A DNA stretch of 64,000 nt from Motacilla alba alba (taxonomy: Eukaryota; Chordata; Aves; Passeriformes; Motacillidae). Below are positions 1 through 11,548 of this stretch, one piece after another (position 1 is the stretch's first letter; each line of letters starts with the position of its first letter). The notes under the pieces are model-generated. The model searched no databases. It had not been told where the DNA came from and saw only the letters and a program-made list of their open reading frames with translations. The translations under genes were made by a program, and so were the position numbers. The DNA lies in NCBI RefSeq assembly GCF_015832195.1, contig NC_052018.1, positions 67,083,666 through 67,147,665 on the forward strand. The letters run 5' to 3'.

Positions 1-3000
1 TCACTGTTCTTGATCTGAGAGAGACAACTGCAGTACAAAACACCTTACAGGAAATGTAGGTGTACTATCTGCAAGCCAACTCCTTTATTGCAATGCATGG
101 CATTTTAACGCTGCACACTATTATTTTATTGCATCATTGATGATTGCATGTTCTTTCATTTCAGAAAAAAATTGCACACTATGCTACAATTTTTTTCTCC
201 TCCCTTTTACAACATTTCTATTGGATTCCATTCTGAAATTATACCAGGTGGTTTTTTTTTTCATCACTACATTGCTTCAGGGTGACTACACATATATAAT
301 TTTCTTTGATAATTTATCATACCTCAAAGAAACAGAGAGCACTTGTAATTAAATTGCCCAGTTACACAGCCATGTGGTCTATGTAATTCCTTTTTTGAAG
401 CTGCATTATCTAAACTGCAGTTATGAGAAAGGCTGTAGATTTAATTAGATGAAATCACGACTCAAAATTAATGACTTATACATTCTTAAACTAAAAGTTG
501 GATAAATTAAATTAATGTTTTATCACAGGTGAACAATCAAAAGGAAGCCAATTATTTAGGACATCTTGACATACATATTTTAAAACTCACCTCTTGTGCA
601 GCACATGTGTTACTTGTTCTTTATACAGGTACCTTATGAGTCTCAGCTGCAGCATTGTAACACCATCTCTTAACTGTTCTCCACACCTGTTTTTATTTTG
701 TTGTGATCTTCCTTTAGGTTTTTGTTTCAGGGTTAGGATAATCATAACCAAAATAATAACTAAAACCTACTTTCTTTTCTGAGTCTTTTATTTTATTTTG
801 GAGTGTTTTCTCTCCTATATAAGCTGATGCATAAAAGCTAGTTTAGATATAAGCTACTGATTTTTAAAATCCCTAAGTTTCTATGAGTACTATTCATACT
901 TGAAACACACTAATTACTTGAATATTTATTGCCTCAAAAATGCACAGGTTCTTTGACAATTTAATACATGCATTGCCTTTGTAGACCTTCCTTATTCAGA
1001 ACAAAATTTCTGCATAGTACTATAGCAAGATTTCTGGACAGAAATACTATTCCTAAAAATTAAACTGATACTATGTAAATAAGAAACAAAGTCTTTTTTT
1101 GCTGTTGGGCATCAAGTATTCATAAACAAGCTGAAAAATTACTTATTAAAAAAGTTACTAACAGTGGATTAAATCTTCTCTTTTTGTTTTTTTTTTTTTC
1201 CTGAGGATGATGGTCCCACTAAAATAATTATTTAGTGACAATTATTTAATCAATAACAGTTCCATGCATGTACAAATTTCAGATTACTACTAGGTATTGG
1301 GTTTTGGTAGTTAGGAAATTGAACCAGATAAGACCTCTATGATTCATAGCATATATTTCTATGATGCTGCAATAATACATGTTTCTTACATTTTATTGCA
1401 TTTTTAAACTAGTTTTCACCCACCATTACTGTTGGAAGACTATTTCAGAACTTAATTTCTGTGATTAGAAACCTATTTTTGCTTTACTGCAGAGTGTTGC
1501 CTACTACTGGGACTAATTCTGACAAAGATTAACTGAAATGAGTAGGAGTTTTGCTTGGAGAAGGGCTGATGATTAAACTTTAAAATATGTAGTGCATTAG
1601 GAAGCTCCCAAACTGAGATCTCAACTGGTGGGAGTTTTTACGGTTCCATTACTACAGCTCTTTTAAACACACAACACTGAGTTAACTGTTGGTGAACCTG
1701 AACTGTCATTCCAGCCACGTCGTACCTGAGCCTACTCCCTGCAGCTGGCTTCTATTACAGGTCAGCACATCTCAGCTTGGCTGCCCAACTTGACTAACCC
1801 CCAGCATTTGCTGCTGTTGCCAATAAATGAAACTTTCCTTCCTGCCACACTCTCAGTCAATGTGCAGCTGAGTGCTAAGGCTCCTTTGCAGTCCTGTGTC
1901 AACACAAAACCTGCACAATTCCAATTTGCATTCCGGTCTCCTGCCCATCGGTAGCAGATGACAGCCATACAGTGGAACTGAGACATGACTCATGTGTGTC
2001 ATTATTCTCCATGATATTATGGATTGCACAGTGCTTATGTCCAGCTGAACAGGTGGCACTGGGGTTTACTAAAAGTGTGCAATTTTAAAAAATTATTAAA
2101 AATTTTAACCTGATTAATGGTATCTGTATACAACACTGCAGGACCCAGACCTGGACCCAGGACCTCAGAAGAGTTGAAGAGGTGAATTTTGAAGAAAAAG
2201 CAGCATCTGACATAAGTGGTAGGAAGAATGGATTTTTTTTTTTAAACAAACCCTACTAATTAGAGTCCCATAACTGTCTTTAAGGATTACTGCAGAAAAC
2301 GTTCCTTTGAAGCTACTTTTCTTACCATCTGTGATCTCATAAGTTTCATGCAGTCGATAAATTTATAGTTTAGTGTTTGTTCTGTAGGGCATTGGGACCA
2401 TGACCAAATCTCCACAGAGCAGTGGGACTTCTGAATAAGACATGAAAAGAGTATTGTGGATCCCGAGTTGTAAAACCCACTCAGATCAAGAATTTATTAA
2501 GAGTGGATTGATGAAACCTGCTTTCCATGTGTCTCAAGGCTGGTGTTTCCAGTGGATTCCCTCATGTGTGATAAGGGTGAGATAAGATCCATTTTCGTTC
2601 TTCCCTTTTGTAAGGATACTACTTTCAGCCCAGACACTTTTTTTCTGAAAGAGTTCCAAACTAGAAACATGTCTATCTGAAACTGTTCAATGGGCTCTGG
2701 GGGTGTAGCTGGCAATGCAGAATGAGCACAAACACCTGCAGGCTGTGCACTCAGCAACCTTGCACCTTTGGAAGACTGGCTATAAGGACAGAGCTACTAA
2801 AGATCAGTAAAGGACCTAATTCGAAAACAAATTATGATGTCTTCTGAATGAAGGTTTTTCCCTTTGAAAAGGCAGAAAATACAATGCTCATGCATTGCCT
2901 GGTGATTCAGGTGTGAAGCAATGCTAAAGGAGTAGATGACATTTATTGTGGAAGTCTAACGCATTTTCTGTGGGAAGATATTAGTGAGAGGGTTGCTGGT

Positions 3001-3065
3001 ACAACTCCACTACTGCTGGGAAGTGCCAAAGTGTTAATGCAGAGTCCTGCTGGTGCCTCAATATA
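1..3065. other. AT-rich intergenic DNA, no gene seen
   Basis: This stretch is AT-rich and broken by stop codons in all frames. The longest open frames are under 90 codons, have no recognisable domains and are not bounded by convincing splice sites. A 13-base T run lies at about 1187-1199. From known vertebrate gene order it should lie between UST and TAB2, but nothing of UST coding sequence is visible. Confidence 0.7.
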
Positions 3066-3325
3066 CAGAATCACAAAATCACAGAGTGGGTCAGGTTGGA
3101 AGGGACCACAGGGGGTCATCTGGTCCAACCTCTCTGCTCAAGCAAAGTCATCCTAGAGCACACGGCACAGGATTGTGCCCAGACACTTCTTGAATACCAC
3201 CCAGGAGGGAGACTTCACAACCTCTCTGGGTAATCTGTTTCAGTGGTCAGTCACCTGCATAGTACAGACGTTCTTCCTCATGTTCAGGTGAAACTTCCCG
3301 CGCACCAACTTCTGCAAATGAAACT
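3066..3325 (-). mobile_element. CR1 LINE 3' end fragment, minus strand
   Basis: Read on the minus strand, this contains the hallmark CR1 3' terminal block. There is a 'ggttggaccagatgac' segment, then 'cccttccaacctgac', then a degenerate 8-mer-like tail (tctgtgattttgtgattctg). The more internal part, toward 3325, corresponds to the CR1 segment on either side of the 'gtggagtctccctcc' and 'acctgaacatgaggaagaac' motifs. It is a non-coding, 5'-truncated copy. The right end is approximate because an opposite-strand CR1 copy begins there. Confidence 0.85.
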
Positions 3326-3727
3326 GGCGAAGGATCTGGAGCACAAGTCCAATGAGGAGCAGCTGAGGGAGCTGGGGTTGTTTAGTCTGGAGAAATTGAG
3401 GTTTACCACACTTTACAACTACTTTGAATGAGGATGTAGATAGGTGAGGGGTTGATCTCCCTGCTAACAAGTGATAGCATAAGAGTAAATGGCTTCAATT
3501 GCACCAGTGGAGGTTTAAATTGGATATTAGGAAAGATTTCCTCAGTGGCCAAGGATTTGAACAGACTGCCCATGGAAGTGACAGAATCACTGTCCCTTGA
3601 AGTTCAAAAAAATGTGTAGATCTGCTTCTTACGGACAAGCTTTAATGCTGGACTTGCAAGCAAATGATAGTTAACAGTTGGACTCAATGATCCTAGAGGT
3701 CTTTTCCAACCTGTACGATTCTATGAT
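3326..3727 (+). mobile_element. CR1 LINE 3' end fragment, plus strand
   Basis: This matches the 3' untranslated end of avian CR1 elements in order. It starts with 'aaggatctggagcacaagtc', continues with 'gaggagcagctgagggagctgggg' and 'acaagtgatag', then 'ggaggtttaaattggatatt' and 'gaacagactgcccatggaag', and ends with the terminal 'ggtcttttccaacctgtac' block and 'gattctatgat'. It lies between two minus-strand CR1 segments. It is diverged, 5'-truncated and non-coding. Confidence 0.88.
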
Positions 3728-4390
3728 CCTGGCTCTTAGGGATGCACTGTTCTTGAGCTTGGAGGAAGTAGTGCTTGAATATTGACTAGCCATCTTCCCT
3801 GCAGGGCCGGTTCCCATGGGATTCTTCCAAGAAGGCCACTGAAAGTCAGTTCTCCAGAACTGCAGGGTTGCATTCTTGCTTGCTGCCTTTCCCCCTCCAT
3901 GGAAGGTACTGAATCTCATGGCAGCTATAGCCAAGGCTGCCCCCAGCCCTCACATATGCAACAAAGCCTTCCCTGTTTGGTAGTACATGGTCGAACAGCT
4001 TACCATTACTCGTTTTTTCCTGCACCACCTGTGTCAGGAAGTTGTGGCCAACAATTTCCAGAAACCTCCTGGACTGTTTGTGCCTTGCCATGTTGTTCCT
4101 CCAGCAGATGTCAGAGTGGTTGAAGTCCCCCACAAGAACCAATGCCTGTGACTTAGTGGCTGCTTCCAGCTGTCTGTAAAAGGCTTCACCTACTTCCTCC
4201 CTGTGATCAGATGGCCTGCAGCAAACACCACACAGTCCCACCCTTACCAGTCTGCTCTTTAAACCCAGCCTATAAACTCTTGACTTGTTCATCATCCACC
4301 CAAGACAGAGCTTGATTCAATCCAAGTGCTGCCTCGTCACATAGAGGGCAACTCCAGCTCTGCCCCTCCCAGGTCTGGGTTTCCTGGAGA
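3728..4390 (-). pseudogene. CR1 ORF2 endonuclease-domain remnant
   Basis: On the minus strand, an open stretch at 4295-3846 (about 149 codons) encodes a recognisable piece of CR1 ORF2p endonuclease. Residues include a 'VGEAFYRQLEAAT' segment, the catalytic-region 'LVLVGDFNHSDICW' (GDFN motif) and a 'GSLGYSCHE' segment. In functional copies that last segment reads SDHE, so the active-site Asp is replaced by Cys here. Upstream sequence to about 4390 continues the homology (a GVALYV-like stretch) but is interrupted by a stop. The reverse transcriptase domain that should follow is absent. This is a decayed LINE fragment, not a host gene. Confidence 0.88.
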
Positions 4391-7300
4391 GTGTGTGGCC
4401 CTTCACACAAGATAGAGCAGCTCTAAACGATGACAGATAGCCCTGTGCTTTGAATGCCAAAGAAGCAAATAGCTACACTAGAATTCATACTTTGCCCCAC
4501 TGTTGTTAGCAACAGAAAGGTTTTGCTGGAAAAATTAAAATTAGCCTGGTAGAATTGTATTCCTTCTGGTTTTGAGAATGATGTAAGTTCTCTTTAAAGG
4601 ATAGACCTACAACATCAAATATTCAGAAAGATTCTTAGCATAAAAAATAAATACCCACCAATGCACAATGGATACAAGAGAATTAGCTGACATTTATAGT
4701 ATACATGCAATTATGTGCACTTGAATGAGCAAATTCAGGTGCATGGGTGTAATGAAACTGTGTTTAAAAAGCTTGGCCTCCTGTCAGTCTTCTTCTCCAG
4801 GGAATGCAATGGTATATCTGGAATAGCCAAGCTGTTACTAAACAATGGGGAAATTGCTTTTGAAACTTGTGCTTGCAAAAAATGTTTTTCTTGATGTGCA
4901 AATCAATTTGCTTTTGGGGGTGCAAGAATGCAAAAAAATGTTTTTCTTCAAATGAAATTTTTTTTAAAGTGATTCTGTAGCATACTAATTAGTTTGCTAT
5001 GTAAAATGTTTTGTTTCACGCCTGATTTCTTTTCTAAATGTATAAATACCAGCTAGTGTTTTAAAGCTTCTGTAACTGTGAATGGCTCTGCTGTCCCTCA
5101 CTGCAAGCTACATTTTTATTACTTCTTCCCAAGAAATTTATTTTGCTGACATAGGCCCTAATCCAGTAAAGTGTTAAAACATATGCTTAATTTTAAGCAA
5201 GTTGAATAAGGCCAACAAAACTTTCCTGTGCCTAAATCTAAGTACAAATTTGTGTTTGGCTTAGCTGGGGTTATATTTTCTGGGTTATGGTTTAGAGGGC
5301 TTTGTGTGTTTTGCAGAATGGATGCCCTACTGAAGGAAGAACAGAGTTTTGTGGAGTTTTAAGATATTTTGTTATTTATCAAAAGATCTCGAGATTTAAA
5401 AAGTGCCAACAAGTGAATACAAATTTTTGGAGATGAATGCACTACTTTAAATATGTATGTCATGCATCTCCCAACAAACTTGCCACAATTTCCTTTTCTT
5501 CTGCTACGTGACAATGGAGTAGCTGAAAACAGGTGCAGTGGTAGCTGCTTGTTTCCATAAATGATCACTGTCTTTTCTGTATTAGTTTTCCTAGTTGTAT
5601 CAAGAATTTTACCTTGGAAAAGAGGTGATCTTTCTTCATGCTAGTGAGCTGATGATTTGGAAGTTAAGTATTTCTTAATATTTTGTTCTGTGATACTGAA
5701 ACATTTTTCATTGTGGGTGCACACAAGTGATCTTTTCCCACAGAAAGGGTGAATCCACAGGGGATTATGACTGAAATGCAGCTCAATTTGGAACTTGAAA
5801 GTCACACAAGTATAACAGGAACTTGAGGATTCTGATGCAGTAGCTAGAGGACAACTGGTTACATAGAGAAATGTATTCCCACAATTTTCACTTCTGCTGG
5901 CAATCTCGGACAGACCTAGGACACAATGGACTTAGAATAAGCTGCCTTCTCCCTACGAGGGCTTGCATAAGACCCAGAAGGAAACAAACCATCGCGTATA
6001 TAAGCTCACATGATTGATTGTTTTGTTACACTAGTGAGTTTTCCACTCAAAAGGGGGACCCAGTACCCTCTTCTTCAAAATTGATTTTGTCTAATACCTA
6101 TCAGCATTACAAAGCTCTGAGTTGCCTTTTTTTTAATGTGGCATGGCTTAAAGGCTTTGTGTGTTTCATTTGTACCATGCAAGCTGTCAAGTACTGCAGC
6201 TGAGGAGAGGAAAGAATGCAGAGAATTTGTACTAAGCTTTAATTTTCCTTAATAGCAGGCACAGGATTTGTTCAGAGAGTTTTATTATTGGGTGATAAGG
6301 TAATTACAGCAGTGGGGCAGAAGGCCAGAAGAAGACAGAGAAATATAATACCATGAAACATTTAGGTTTAGAGAGTACTTTGGGTTCTTTTTTAAAATAT
6401 ACTAGCCACCTACAAACAGCCTCCTTCACATTTAGGGAAATTTAAACATAATATAATTATTGTGCCTTGTGTGCTAACACATATAATAAGATTAAGTATC
6501 TTGCAGTTTTCACTCTCACTTCTCACATTTACAAAACGTGTAAAGGGAAGGGATTTGGCTGAAGTCACTGAGACAGAAGAGGTTAAAATCAGTAGCTAGA
6601 GAAAGAAAGAGCTGTAAGACATTCTGCAAGGGTTTTTACTATGAAAACATTCATGCCTGATTTGTATCTGGAACAGGCAAGTCATTTGTTTGGACTTCAA
6701 GGTAGGTTTCCTGTCTCAACTCAGCAAGTTATACCTGTCCAGAAACACTTAAACCCATTCTTTGTCTCAGGTTTCAACACAGAATAAAGTTTAAGGAAGT
6801 GATTGAAAGATATTTGAATAGAGATGGACTTTAGCAAGAGGCTAAAGGTGCCTTGCTGATCAAGACCCTAGAGACATGTAGGAACTCTATACCAGTATTA
6901 CATAAATCTTAAGAAAAGTGGAATAAATTTTTATAATTACTTTCTACTCCATTTCCCACAAAGCATAGGAAATAGAGGATTTGGGAAGAAACATAATCAG
7001 TGTTTCTCCTGAAGTATTTTGAAGCCTCAAATGGTCTTGGTTTTTTATATTCTATGTCATTGAATTATCATTAAAAAGTTTAATAACAAAGGTTTATGGT
7101 AGCATTAAGTAATAATAAATTTATCTCCCTAGTAGCTACTGACTCATATGAGCTTTTATTCACAGATTTTTCTCTTATTCAGAGCACTGAAAGATGTGTC
7201 AAGGATGCACTTTTCCCTACTTACTCAAAAGATTGATTTATTATGACCATCTTTCCCACTTTTTAAAACAATTATTGAAAAAAACAGAATTGCTTTGGGT

Positions 7301-10300
7301 AGACAAAGATATTCTCCTTCAAGTGTAAACATTATCCAAATATGCTCATGATCAATGTAAACAAGTGTGGGTTTCCAAATGCATTAAAAAAGTCTTACCA
7401 AGTCTCAAAACATGCTATTTCTGTATGTCCTTTTAATATATAAACTACAATAATGCTCCGCTGTAACACAGGCCCCTATGCTTTTTTCAGTGGAAAGCCT
7501 GGGTAGGCTGTCTGTCCTCAAAATATCAATGGATTTTTCTTCAGCAAAGGCCTTATCCAAATCTTGTGAAGCTGCTAGAACTCATGAACCACTAAGGCAC
7601 CTCTTAATCACATCCTTATCACAAATGTCATGTTTGCGCTCCACTCCCAAACAGATGAGCTGTTAGGAAGTGAAAAAGCCAGCGCTATCTTGAAGAAAGG
7701 ACGGCAGCAACCTGGAAAAGAAGGGAGTCTCAACAGGAATAACAGGACCTGTTTGTGTTCTGCAGATTGCAAAGGAAAACATAGGGGCACAACAGCTTTT
7801 GGTAACTGCACACAGCTGGTAACTTCCACATGGCATAGGAGAAGTACAGTGCCCAAAATTTCTTGTGAAATAGGGTGAATTTCTGTATTTCCCTGTCATG
7901 TTATTAATTCAAATTCTAATTGTTTTTGTAGGAGAAGCTGTGGTTACAACCTCAGGCTAGGAGCTTGCAAGGACTGTCCTTGGCCAATGAATGCTACTTC
8001 TGTTTTTGTCACCCTTCCAATAGGAGGACTGACAGACCTCCTATGTAGAAGAACTAAAAATAAATAGCCAGTTGAATGTTCAATGGAAAAGTGTCTCTAA
8101 AGCTGGCAATGCTACCTTCTGCTGTGGAAGATGACTTTTAAACTCAATTGCAGAAATAATTATGCCAGTTGTTGTGAATTTTAACTGGACTCCTCCTCTT
8201 ACCTTTTCTAAAGAGCATTCTCAGGAAATTTCGGCATCAAAATTGTCAGTAGCAAGCTGATGGAGTTGACTGTACTTTCTAGAAATAGCTTTTCTGCACC
8301 ATATTTTTAGAGTAATTTCCCAAACCTATTCAAAATTTCATTTTCTAGCAGGGAAAAATACAAACAGTGTGACGAAGGTTTAAAAAACATGAACTGATAC
8401 CTTCTATGGCAAAAAGGGGAGTAATCTCTAAAATCTTAAGGGAAAGATGCAAGGCCTGTGCCTCAGTGGTGACAGAGCTTTGATTTGCATCATGGTAAGT
8501 TACACACAGATGTACTATTGTGCTAATGTACTAATAGTACTAATATACTATTAGATAGATCTGCCTAGTTCTTGTTTTAGATACACAGGAAAACAGTTCA
8601 TTTCTGAATCTCACTACAAAATCCTGATTTCCTAAATAGTTGTGCTTTGAGATTTTGGAAAGGTGCTAAAAACTGATTCAAAATTCACTGTTATAGAAGA
8701 GCTACTTTAGCAATGGGCTCAGACATAGATGTGGTGTGGGGAGGGATGGTACACCTCACTCACATGATCCCAGTGCTTAAGCATTGCAGCAAATTCTGCT
8801 GATAGCACAGTGAGAAGCGGTCTCACTTTCCTGTGGTAAATCCCTGTTTTAGCAACTGTAGGCAAAAGGGTCAAATATTTAACTTGGTATTAAACCTAGC
8901 AAAATAAACTGATTTTCTTGTGCAAAAAACATATTCATGTAAGTTTATTATCCTATCTGTCTGAAAGGTCAGGAATGGCTTAACAAAGTTTGAAACAGTT
9001 GTGCTGGAAGAGCTGAAGAGCAGGGTGCTTGAGCAATGACCGGGCAGACAATGTCGATAGCACAGGTGGCAGAAGAGAAAGGTTTGATTCATGTACCCAA
9101 ACACTTGGAGTGGGGCAACCCCTGGTACAGCTGTGACCTGATGTTCCCACTGCACCTTCTTTCTAGGTGCCCCATTACCCATATTACTGGACTGTAATAA
9201 TTTCTGTCTGTTTGGGGAAATACTATTTTATTTAAAATGAACAAACAAATCTCAGTGACTCTCAACCCTGTAAAGCATGACACAAGACAGGCTGCGTACT
9301 ATGGTTTGGACACAGGCATTTCATGCTCCATGCTGCTGATGTACAAAACAACTGCAGACTTCTCTGTTGCAGCTTATAAAAGCAACTGATTCTTACTGGA
9401 ATGTACATACGTACATACACACCCATCTCTATATTTCCACATTTTGTGAGGGAAAAAAAAGCTGTCTTACTCTTCCCCTTTTTTCTATTTTTTCCCCATC
9501 ACAGCATAACAACTCACTATTAGACTCCTTGGTATTTTCTCTCTCCCTGCCTACTCCAAGCAGCCAGTCCTTGCTGCAGTCGCTTCCCTTGGGATTCTGA
9601 CAGCTTTAACTAAACATAGTTGAGAGGGATTTTTTCACTTGTTAACGCTTTCATTTGGAAAATGCATTTCCAATAATTTCTGCAAATATCCATTGTTTCA
9701 ATGGCAAGGTTGTCTTTATTTCTTGTAATAGAACACTTAGCCTAAATAGTCATGAGTAATTTAGTTCCTGCCTACAGCATACTAGATTTTTTATTGGTTT
9801 CTGTCATTCGGTGTTGCAATTGCTAATTGGCCAGTCTAACAGCTGAGGTCTTACAAAGAAAGTGCAGCTCTCTCGTCACACCACTGAAATGGATAGTGCA
9901 AGGGATAGTTTTAAGGTTTGAGATGATTACAGCCTGACCCTTTTGTAGTACCTTTCACACACTGGCATCTGTCGGAAATCACTGGTGCCTCTGGGAATTA
10001 GGGTAGTGGAAAAAACCTTTCTCTGTATTGATTCCAGCCTAGTCCCACTGCATGGGAAAACCTGAAAGCTTCAGCACGTCCCATTCCTTGCCAGGTCCCA
10101 TTCTAGGTTGCAGGGTTTCAGGCAATTTCCCTCTGCTATAGATGATAAAGATTACTTTAAAATTATTTCTGTGTCTGACTGTATTTTTTAGAGTAAGATG
10201 ACACAAGAATGGAAGGATGGACTATTGTTAGACAGCATGGGCAGCACCTGCTCACTGCAGAGAGGAAGGAGGAGGATTCACTTGATGCAGGAAGAAAGCA

Positions 10301-10785
10301 AATATAGGAAGAATAAGGAGTAGACAGTGTAAGGTATCACAACCCCGAAACTCAACTGATTTACTGGATGATTTTACAATATCATGAGAAAGTTGTCTTT
10401 TCATTGAAGCCGAAACTTCCCAAATTACAGAAATACAAAGACCTATTTGGACACCCCACTAAATTTAAGATGCCTGTTGTGGACAGGGCCAGGGTGTTGG
10501 TGATGAGAGAGGAAGAGGAATTCATCAGCATACCGGGCCCCGTTCGCCTGGCGACATTTTTGGGAGATGATTAATCAGAGCTCTACCTCAGAGGGATGAT
10601 GGCAATCACGTACTGAGTAATGCGAAGTAAGCGCTCCTATTTCTAATAGAAAGCGTTTGGCGATTCCCTCGAAACAACCGTTTTGGTTATAAACTGGGGG
10701 AGCGGGGGGGGAGGGTTTAATAAATATTAATTTTCTTAGGGTTTTTTTTTTCCCCCTTGCAGATGCTGCCCTTCTTTCCCCAGCC
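4391..10785. other. AT-rich intergenic DNA upstream of the TAB2 CpG island
   Basis: No coding gene, structured RNA gene or clear mobile element is supported here. Open frames are short (about 100 codons at most) and low in coding character. T-rich and A-rich runs occur sporadically. The last few hundred bases before the CpG island remain AT-rich (for example the TTTAATAAATATTAATTTT tract near 10717-10735), giving a sharp composition boundary at about 10.79 kb. Confidence 0.65.
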
Positions 10786-11053
10786 CATTCAGACCCTGCT
10801 TGCTTTCCAGGCGGGCAGCCCACCGCCGCGCCACCGCCGCTTCCCCCTCTCCCTCCTGCGGCGCCAGGCCAGGTGGAGCGGTGGCGGCAGGGCAGAAGGA
10901 GCCGCTGTGCGTTCCCGCGCACCGCGGTGTCCCGCACTGTCCCGCCGCTGTCCCCGAGGCTGAGGCTGAGGCGGCGGCCCCGCTCCCGCTCGCGCTCGCG
11001 GCCCGCCCTGAGGGCGGCGCCGGCAGAGGCACCGCCCGCCCGCCCCGGCGCCC

Positions 11054-11058
11054 ATTGG
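11054..11058 (-). promoter_or_regulatory. Inverted CCAAT box (NF-Y type)
   Basis: The + strand reads CCCATTGGCG, which is CCAAT on the minus strand. It lies about 60 bp upstream of the YY1-type site, within the range usual for NF-Y in TATA-less CpG-island promoters. Assignment is by motif and position only. Confidence 0.5.
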
Positions 11059-11093
11059 CGCGCGGCGCGCCCCCGTTAGCGCTCGCGGCGCGG

Positions 11094-11102
11094 TCTCGCG
11101 AT
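11094..11102 (+). promoter_or_regulatory. TCTCGCGA-type promoter element
   Basis: The sequence TCTCGCGAT matches eight of the ten bases of the palindromic TCTCGCGAGA motif found in many ubiquitous human CpG-island promoters close to the start site. Here it sits between the inverted CCAAT box and the YY1-type site. Function is inferred from motif and position only. Confidence 0.4.
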
Positions 11103-11114
11103 GCTGGGGCCGCC

Positions 11115-11126
11115 GCCGCCATATTG
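11115..11126 (-). promoter_or_regulatory. YY1-type site near the presumed start
   Basis: The + strand GCCGCCATATTG is the reverse complement of CAATATGGCGGC, a close match to the YY1 consensus AANATGGCGGC. YY1 sites in CpG-island promoters cluster at or just downstream of the transcription start. That places the TAB2 start at roughly 11100-11130. Confidence 0.55.
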
Positions 11127-11420
11127 TCGCTCTATTTTGATTCGGAGCGCAGGGAGCGCGGGGGGAGGGGGCCGGGAGCGGCGCGCGGCCCCAGCGGCGG
11201 CTCCGGCGGAGCGGGAGCGGCGCCGCCACAGCCACCGCACGCGCAGCCTCGCACACCCCCACGCACCGCGCCCCGCCCGGCCCGCCGCCGCGGCAGCACG
11301 GACCCCCCTGCCCTCCTTCCTCCTACTCCTCCTTCCTCCGCCTCCTCCCCCCGCGGAGCGGAACGGCGGCGGCGGGAGGCTGCGGAGAGGGTCGGGTCGG
11401 CGGGGTCCTCCCTGCCGGGC

Positions 11421-11548
11421 GGAGGCGGCGGCGGCGCTGGTGGCGGTAGTGGCGGCGGTAGTGGCGGCGGCTGCTGCCGTGGTGGTGGGGGAGGAGGCGG
11501 CGGCGGAGGAGGAGGAGGAGGAGGAGGAGAAGAAGAAGCGGCAGCAGG
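11421..11548 (+). repeat. GGN/GGA/GAA triplet low-complexity tract
   Basis: The last ~128 nt of exon 1 are built almost wholly from triplets. First come GGC/GGT units with one CTGCTGCC interruption near 11471. Then come eight perfect GGA units (11505-11528), three GAA units (11529-11537) and GCAGCAG up to the donor. Multiple G-runs give strong potential for G-quadruplex formation in the transcript, and the GA-rich end resembles SR-protein enhancer sequence next to the donor. Confidence 0.85.

Larger units (their letters stand above)
11100..11548 (+). other. TAB2: TAB2 exon 1 (5' untranslated)
   Basis: The 3' boundary is a good splice donor, AGG|GTAAGG, with GT at 11549-11550. The 5' boundary is inferred from promoter motifs and is uncertain by tens of bases. 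The exon is extremely G+C-rich. From 11104 to 11548 I find no ATG on the + strand, so it contributes no upstream start codon if transcription begins downstream of the ATG at 11101. It ends in a GGN, GGA and GAA triplet tract (about 11421-11548). It would splice to the acceptor at 52375-52376. The alternative is that additional untranslated exons exist inside the 40.8 kb intron. Confidence 0.7.

Noticed and set aside
1680..2060. Moderately GC-richer block that might be an old SINE or LTR
   Set aside because: No terminal motifs, tail or promoter boxes that I could match to a known family.
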